From: Candidatus Zhuqueibacterota bacterium
GTDB taxonomy: Bacteria; SM23-31
Direction of reading: 5' to 3'
DNA length: 11,690 bases
Assembly: GCA_022562855.1 (NCBI GenBank)
Contig: JADFON010000030.1
Location: forward strand, 1-11,690
In this document: one piece after another, positions 7,740-11,690 of the stretch
How the letters are laid out: each line of letters starts with the position of its first letter
Numbering within the stretch: the stretch's first letter is position 1
Program-made: the position numbers and the translations under genes
Notes under the pieces: generated by a model
What the model was told of the DNA's origin: nothing
Databases searched by the model: none
The model's input: the letters and a program-made list of their open reading frames with translations, nothing else

Positions 7740-8493
7740 CAGCGGTTTCTCCTTTTCTTCGTCCTAACAGACGAAAGATCTTCTCAAAATACTGCATACT
7801 TTCCGCATCTTTATTTAACTTTTCGAAATCAAAAGTCATCCGGGTTTTTTTGTCTTTCTTACCCTGCATAAACAGCAGGAATTTATTTAGTTTTTCGACA
7901 TCGGGAATGATTATTTCGTTCGATTCTGCTGAATACGTCAATAATTTTACAAAGACGAAATCCTTCAATTTCACGAGAACTTCGTCTTTCGAAACACCCA
8001 AAATTGCCTGAACGTCTTTTATTGTACGTCCGAGCGGTGCTTTCAGACCTTCATCTGTTTTTTCTCCGAGTGACGTTGCTACCCATAGTATCATTTTCAA
8101 AAGGCTGTATTCCAGGTTGATATAATATCTCGATTTCAATCTTTTATTTGTATCCTTTAAACGGTTAACAAGAGTTCTCATAATGGCGACAAACCAGTCG
8201 GGTACACGGGAGAGCTGTAAATCAAGGATTGCCTTGTTGATCGTTATCATATGGGTTTCGTCAAGCGCCCTGACAGTTGCGGACCTTGTTTTATCCCCAA
8301 AGAGCGCCATCTCACCAAAAAAAGAGTTTGCCGAAAGCGTAGCAAGAACCAATTCCTCGTCGTTAACGTTCTTCACTATCTCGACTCTGCCGGATCTTAT
8401 GATATACATCACATCACCGACGTCACCTTCTTTGAAGATCGTTTCGCCTTTTTTAAAAACCAGTGCGTTGCTTTTTATCAGAGATTCAGGCAT
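7726..8493 (-). CDS. Cyclic-nucleotide-binding-domain regulator (Crp/Fnr-like)
   Basis: Residues about 8-125 are a cNMP-binding fold: FKKGETIFKEGDVGDVMYII, SGRVEIVK, then a phosphate-binding cassette FFGEMALFGDKTRSATVRA (about 58-76). The cassette keeps the Glu and Arg-Ser expected of a true nucleotide binder. A long helix follows (about 97-125). Residues about 150-200 contain a helix-turn-helix-like stretch (GRTIKDVQAILGVSKDEVLVKLKDF) with a short beta-like segment after it. This fits a Crp-type wing but is more divergent than the sensor. A charged tail (about 209-255) extends past the usual end of Crp (about 210 residues). It starts 22 bp after the yifB stop and overlaps the Cys4 membrane protein by 14 nt. 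Ligand and target promoters are unknown. DNA binding is likely but not certain. Confidence 0.88.
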   Translation of the reverse strand: MPESLIKSNALVFKKGETIFKEGDVGDVMYIIRSGRVEIVKNVNDEELVLATLSANSFFGEMALFGDKTRSATVRALDETHMITINKAILDLQLSRVPDWFVAIMRTLVNRLKDTNKRLKSRYYINLEYSLLKMILWVATSLGEKTDEGLKAPLGRTIKDVQAILGVSKDEVLVKLKDFVFVKLLTYSAESNEIIIPDVEKLNKFLLFMQGKKDKKTRMTFDFEKLNKDAESMQYFEKIFRLLGRRKGETADGGS

Positions 8494-8515
8494 ATTAAAA
8501 TTACCAGTGTATTAA

Positions 8516-10051
8516 TTAATTCCAAAGGTTTCTGTCGAGACTTCTGTATTGAATTGCTTCACTTATATATTCGGGACGGATTTTTTCTGATTGCTCGAGA
8601 TCGGCTATTGTCCGCGCGACTTTTAGTATTCGGTCATACGCCCGCGCAGAGAGTCCCAGCCGCGTGATAGCCATTTTCAGGAGTTCCTGTCCCTGGTCGT
8701 CAATCTTGCAAAACTGTCTGATTGTCTTTGAGTTCATCGCCGAATTTGAATAGAGCTTTTTGTGATTTTTGAACCTTTCAATCTGCACAGTCCGTGCGTT
8801 CGTCACTCTTTTCCTGATGTCCGCGGATTTTTCATGCGCGGCTGTTGAAGCAAGCTCTTTATACTGTACTCCCGGAATCTCAATATGGATATCGATCCTG
8901 TCCATGAGCGGTCCCGATATTTTTGCCATATATTTTTGAATCTGCGCCGGTGTACATGTACATGTATGAATCGGGTCTGTTGCATATCCGCAAGGACATG
9001 GGTTCATCGCAGCGGCAAGCATAAATCTCGCCGGGAATGTCAATGTCGTTGCCGCCCGGGCGATGGTAACATATCCGTCTTCAACGGGCTGACGCAACAG
9101 TTCCAGGACATTTTTTTTAAATTCCGCGAGTTCATCCAGAAACAAAACACCATTGTGTGCCATGCTTACTTCACCCGGTCTCGGAGTATGACCGCCGCCA
9201 ATCAGTCCTGCATCTGATATCGAATGATGCGGCGACCTGAACGGTCTTTGCGTAACAAGCGCCTGGTTTGCCTTCAACATTCCGGCTACGGAATGGACTT
9301 TTGTCGTCGAAAGCGCCTCTTCGGTAGTCAGGTCCGGTAAGATGGTAGCCAGTCTTCGAGCCAACATGGTTTTACCCGATCCGGGCGGACCTATCATAAT
9401 AATGTTATGTCCGCCTGCTGCAGCTACCTCGAGCGCCCGTTTCGCATTCTCCTGACCTTTTACATCTGAAAAATCTACATCATGGTCTGGGCTCGACGCA
9501 AATACCTTTTCTATATCGACACTAAAAGGAGCGCTGCTGTTTTCGTTATTTAGAAAGGCGACGGTTTCCCTCAGAGTGCTCATCGGGTAAACGTTGAGAC
9601 TGCCTGCCATTGACGCTTCACTGGCATTTTCTGACGGCAGTATGATGCCTTTCAGCTTATTGTCGTGTTTGACTGTCGATATAGATAGCGCGCCCTTTAT
9701 GGGACGAAGTTTTCCGTCAAGCGCTAACTCTCCGAGCACCAAATAATTATCAAGATTATCTGAATTGACCGTACCCATCGAGGCTAAAATGCCAATTGCA
9801 ATCGGTAAATCGAACGCAGATCCTTCTTTACGAATATCAGCAGGGGCTAAATTTATGGTAATGCGTTTTTGGGGAAAGATGAACCCTGAGTTTTTGATAG
9901 CGGCGGAAACGCGTTCTTTACTTTCCCGGACTGCTCCCTCTGGTAATCCGACTGTAGAAAATGCTATAAGACCGCTTTCAAGATGGGATTCAACTGTCAC
10001 AATATACGCATCAATTCCCTGAACTGCTGCACTACGTACAAGAGAAAGCAT
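8516..10051 (-). CDS. comM: YifB/ComM family Mg-chelatase-like AAA+ ATPase
   Basis: A member of the YifB/ComM family; ComM is a hexameric branch-migration helicase aiding integration of incoming DNA. The N-terminal domain (1-170) has the family pattern VQGIDAYIVTVESHLESGL and FSTVGLPEGAVRESKERV. The AAA+ domain has Walker A GPPGSGKT (221-228), Walker B GVLFLDELAEF (301-311) and FRSPHHSISDAGLIGGG (271-287). A probable metal-binding loop has four cysteines (352, 354, 364, 366) in MNPCPCGY and TCTCTP, followed by SGPLMDRIDIHIEI. The C-terminal Mg_chelatase_C region runs about 405-507 (LGLSARAYDRILKVARTIADLE). At 511 residues it is full length. It is the first gene of the minus-strand unit, about 50 nt after the predicted transcription start. 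No other competence gene is visible here, so a role in transformation in this host is not shown. Confidence 0.95.
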   Translation of the reverse strand: MLSLVRSAAVQGIDAYIVTVESHLESGLIAFSTVGLPEGAVRESKERVSAAIKNSGFIFPQKRITINLAPADIRKEGSAFDLPIAIGILASMGTVNSDNLDNYLVLGELALDGKLRPIKGALSISTVKHDNKLKGIILPSENASEASMAGSLNVYPMSTLRETVAFLNNENSSAPFSVDIEKVFASSPDHDVDFSDVKGQENAKRALEVAAAGGHNIIMIGPPGSGKTMLARRLATILPDLTTEEALSTTKVHSVAGMLKANQALVTQRPFRSPHHSISDAGLIGGGHTPRPGEVSMAHNGVLFLDELAEFKKNVLELLRQPVEDGYVTIARAATTLTFPARFMLAAAMNPCPCGYATDPIHTCTCTPAQIQKYMAKISGPLMDRIDIHIEIPGVQYKELASTAAHEKSADIRKRVTNARTVQIERFKNHKKLYSNSAMNSKTIRQFCKIDDQGQELLKMAITRLGLSARAYDRILKVARTIADLEQSEKIRPEYISEAIQYRSLDRNLWN

Positions 10052-10109
10052 AAACGGTATGGTTTCCGACTTGTCTCATTATCGTATGGCTAAAATATCT
10101 TAGAACAAA

Positions 10110-10138
10110 AATATACTAATTAAATAAAATGTTGTCAA
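10110..10138 (-). promoter_or_regulatory. Sigma-70-type promoter of the yifB unit
   Basis: On the minus strand a perfect -35 TTGACA (10138-10133) is followed by a 17-nt spacer and TATATT (10115-10110), five of six bases of the -10 consensus. The predicted start is near 10103, giving a leader of about 50 nt before the yifB ATG. Flanking DNA is AT-rich, as expected at a strong promoter. It lies just downstream of the XRE-gene terminator, so it marks the start of the yifB-crp-Cys4-birA-selA-selB unit. No clear operator repeat overlaps it. Confidence 0.75.
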
Positions 10139-10156
10139 TATAATCTTGCCCGCAAC

Positions 10157-10190
10157 AAAAAAAAAGACGACCTGTATCAGACCGTCTTTT
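10157..10190 (-). terminator. Intrinsic terminator of the XRE repressor gene
   Basis: On the minus strand the 8-bp arms AAAAGACG and CGTCTTTT enclose a 13-nt loop containing a further CTG/CAG pairing, and run into a nine-T tract (10165-10157). It sits 50 bp after the stop of the XRE gene and ahead of the yifB promoter, isolating the two units. The plus-strand version ends in only four T followed by ATAATT, so it might also work weakly in that direction. Confidence 0.82.
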
Positions 10191-10239
10191 ATAATTCGCA
10201 GCGTATTTTTAAATGAGATTCTTTTGTAACATCTTGCAA

Positions 10240-10449
10240 TCAGGTCAAAGAAAGTTCTAATTTTGTTTTTCTTTCGAGATCGCTGATATAACTTTCAAGA
10301 CGTTTGCGCTTGACTTCATTTTTAATCTCTGTTATATATCCCCGTTCAATTCGATTTATATAGCCGATGGATAAACCTGTGTCAAGTGCTACTTCATCAA
10401 GGGTTATCTCATTTATCTTACGCAATTTTCTAAGTTTCGTAAGCGTCAT
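10240..10449 (-). CDS. Small XRE-family helix-turn-helix regulator
   Basis: A 69-residue Cro/CI-type DNA-binding protein. Residues 5-13 start helix 1 (KLRKLRKIN), TLDEVALDTGLSIGYINRIERG (16-37) is the helix-turn-helix with the family's ending xRIERG, and a charged helix completes the domain. There is no effector or dimerisation domain, as in stand-alone XRE repressors. The start is well supported by a purine-rich AAGGGAGAGGG site (10455-10465) 5 nt before ATG. A perfect TATAAT lies at 10468-10473, so the leader would be very short, and a terminator follows at 10157-10190. The gene is therefore monocistronic. It sits at the boundary between the moderate-GC core and the AT-rich fragment zone. 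Targets are unknown; autoregulation is plausible but not shown. Confidence 0.83.
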   Translation of the reverse strand: MTLTKLRKLRKINEITLDEVALDTGLSIGYINRIERGYITEIKNEVKRKRLESYISDLERKTKLELSLT

Positions 10450-10467
10450 AATTACCCTCTCCCTTCT

Positions 10468-10473
10468 ATTATA
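10468..10473 (-). promoter_or_regulatory. -10 box of the XRE gene
   Basis: A perfect TATAAT on the minus strand, 18 nt upstream of the ATG. Seventeen bases further upstream there is only a T tract within the ten-A run at 10489-10498, so no -35 consensus is present. Transcription from about 10461 would start within the ribosome-binding purine run, giving a leader of roughly 12 nt. In such AT-rich DNA the box could be chance, but its position fits. Confidence 0.4.
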
Positions 10474-10551
10474 CTAATAACGAAATATAAAAAAAAAAGT
10501 TCCGAAAACCTGCAATAATTTAAACAATTATTTTTTATAAATTTGTAATTA

Positions 10552-10797
10552 TTATGATGTTTTTTTAAATTTTATCAATACTTTCGGCTTGGTTTGTATT
10601 TCTTTTACTTTAATTTTACCTATTTTATGCCCTCGCTTTATATTTCCAAAAATTCTTTTTACTTCTTTTAGAACCTTCTTTTCTCCTTGTCCCACAACCA
10701 CTATAACAGTAGCTTCTGGTAAATAATGTTGTTTTTTATACTTTATAAAATCTTTGGTTTTCATTTTTAAAATATTTTTTTGGGTTAAGAAAAACAT
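10552..10797 (-). pseudogene. Internal fragment of an M16 (insulinase-like) peptidase
   Basis: The 81 codons match the stretch after the catalytic part of M16 peptidase N-domains: KNILKMKTKDFIKYKKQHYLPEA, then TVIVVVGQGEKKVLKEVKRIFGNI, then KEIQTKPKVLIKFKKTS. Intact proteins have more than 400 residues. The zinc motif HxxEH, which lies earlier in the family, is absent, and the frame stops where the family would continue. Upstream of the ATG the frame closes within three codons. Both ends therefore look like breakpoints, and no ribosome site or promoter is evident. The lysine-rich, AT-biased codon use resembles small AT-rich genomes and is unlike the genes to its left. The family assignment rests on motif recognition; expression or function is unlikely. 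Confidence 0.6.
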
Positions 10798-10900
10798 ATA
10801 GTATTACAAATGATGGAAATCATGCATTTATCTTATTACAAAAAATGAGTGATAGTAGTTAAAAATTATATATTGAAAAAGTTCTTAGAAATATAACTAT
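10782..10900 (+). pseudogene. Possible ATPase-like gene scrap
   Basis: One plus frame reads FGLRKTYSITNDGNHAFILL then QKMSDSS before a TAA (10860-10862). After the stop the same frame gives KLYIEKVLRNITILFHI, ending at a TAG near 10900. The first part resembles the linker after the LR(E/K)xY block of AAA_21-type ATPases, but the match is weak and by eye only. It sits between the peptidase fragment and the flippase fragment, both on the other strand. It could equally be non-coding AT-rich DNA. Confidence 0.2.
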
Positions 10901-10901
10901 T

Positions 10902-11190
10902 TTATTTCATATTTAGTTTTTTATATATCATTATTGAAAAAATTGCCCTACAGATTATTGAAATTAAAAATGCAATAGCAAGCCCAAAAACACCTAATAT
11001 AATTCCCAATGAAAGAAACAATACAAAATAAAATGAAGTTTGTGTTATAGATGCATATAATACATAATTACTGAATTCTTTTCCAACAAAAGACACTTCA
11101 AGTAATGCAGAAATAACCCATGGAATCATAGCTAAGCTCATTACTTGCATAGGAATAATTGATTCTACATATTCTTTTTTTATGTACGGA
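10902..11190 (-). pseudogene. C-terminal fragment of a polysaccharide flippase (Wzx/MATE-like)
   Basis: The minus frame is open from about 11255 to a TAA at 10902-10904. The recognisable part begins near YIKKEYVESIIPMQVMSLAM (about 11190) and continues through the 82 codons after ATG11150. It has about three membrane segments (about 2-20, 30-52 and 54-76 from that ATG) and ends in IYKKLNMK. The pattern KEYxESIIPxQxxSLAMIP followed by a GKE loop is typical of the last helices of O-antigen/polysaccharide flippases, which normally have 12 or more helices and 400-plus residues. Only the C-terminus is present. Upstream of about 11190 flippase-like sequence gives way to the ATPase fragment on the opposite strand. 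It cannot be a working transporter. Confidence 0.6.
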
Positions 11191-11690
11191 CAAAGATTTT
11201 TATCTATAGAATTATTGTTGAGAAGAATTAGAGATTTTTTAGGGACGGATAATTTTCATAATATCATGAAAAACATCAAAGATGCCATAGGATTAAAAGA
11301 AAATGATAAGATATATGTTCAAAAAGGTGGAGGTGTCTATATCCGTGAGGCAGGAATTGGAAGGGAAATCTCAATTCAAGATTGGGCCGATGGATATAGA
11401 TTTCTTTTCAATTTGATATTGGATATTTTTGGATGGGCGATGCGGTCGGGAGTGCCTAATGGGACTATTAATAAGAATGGGGATATAAAAGGCATTTTAC
11501 TCATTGACGAAATTGAACAACATTTACATCCCTCATTGCAAATAAAAATTTATAATAAATTTAAAAATATATTTCCAAAAATGCAAATTATCGCTTCAAC
11601 ACATAGTCCCTTTGTGGTTTTAAACACAACACCTGAAGAAATAATTATTCTATCGAGTAAAGGTAAATATGTCGAAATCAATCAACATAT
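11182..11690 (+). CDS. AAA_21/OLD-like ATPase, C-terminal half, 5'-truncated and running off the window
   Basis: From ATG11182 the frame is open to the window edge (169 codons). It contains the back half of an ABC-like ATPase of the AAA_21/OLD type: a signature-like DWADGYR (67-73) with SIQ before it, Walker B GILLIDE (104-110) followed by IEQHLHPSLQ, and the H-loop ASTHSPFVV (138-146). Such proteins act in DNA repair, phage defence or toxin-like systems, often with a partner. The N-terminal Walker A half is missing. Upstream of the ATG lies the antisense strand of the flippase fragment, so the gene is truncated by a junction near 11190 rather than merely starting late. No ribosome site is seen. 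The frame has no internal stop, so truncation may be recent, or may be an assembly join. Confidence 0.62.
   Translation, partial: MYGQRFLSIELLLRRIRDFLGTDNFHNIMKNIKDAIGLKENDKIYVQKGGGVYIREAGIGREISIQDWADGYRFLFNLILDIFGWAMRSGVPNGTINKNGDIKGILLIDEIEQHLHPSLQIKIYNKFKNIFPKMQIIASTHSPFVVLNTTPEEIIILSSKGKYVEINQH

Noticed and set aside
10450-11690. The right-hand fragments as integron cassettes or an insertion sequence.
   Set aside because: No attC-type palindromes, integrase, transposase, terminal inverted repeats or target duplications were found by eye.

Overview
The window reads as a bacterial chromosome segment whose core (about 200-10,450) has a moderate GC content (50% over 9361-9420, counted by hand). 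AT-rich, gene-poor sequence flanks it at both ends (20% GC over 1-60, 22% over 10561-10620). The core encodes selenocysteine synthase and the selenocysteine elongation factor, so the host makes selenoproteins. Two-component signalling, a cNMP-fold regulator and a ComM-type AAA+ protein suggest a free-living bacterium, probably Gram-negative and plausibly anaerobic. No marker here fixes the phylum.

Left to right. 2-193 is the AT-rich 3' end of a coiled-coil/one-TM protein interrupted by an amber codon. 180-2342 (+) is a cytoplasmic PAS-PAS-GAF histidine kinase whose true start is uncertain. 2531-3013 (+) is a receiver-only response regulator, the likely partner of the kinase. From 10,051 down to 3,023 on the minus strand lies what looks like one six-gene transcription unit: yifB/comM, a cyclic-nucleotide-binding-fold regulator, a small membrane protein with four cysteines, birA (no DNA-binding domain), selA and selB. 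Its genes overlap or are closely spaced, and it starts from a near-consensus sigma-70-type promoter at 10110-10138. 10240-10449 (-) is a small XRE-family repressor with its own -10 box, strong ribosome binding site and intrinsic terminator (10157-10190), so it is insulated from the yifB unit.

From about 10,500 to the right edge the DNA becomes AT-rich and holds only gene pieces in alternating orientation: an M16 peptidase fragment (-), a doubtful ATPase-like scrap (+), a flippase C-terminus (-), and the C-terminal half of an AAA_21/OLD-like ATPase (+) that runs off the window. None has a complete domain. This is either a decayed or mosaic accessory region or an assembly chimera; the sequence alone cannot decide.

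Functionally the core is mostly housekeeping. SelA converts Ser-tRNA(Sec) to Sec-tRNA(Sec) and SelB delivers it to UGA codons. BirA biotinylates carboxyl carrier protein. YifB/ComM is a branch-migration helicase family member. selC and selD are not in the window. I see no clear evidence of a new biological system. The points most worth a second look are the fragment mosaic on the right, the broken 5' region of the kinase, the overlapping hairpins between selA and selB, and the unassigned Cys4 membrane protein.
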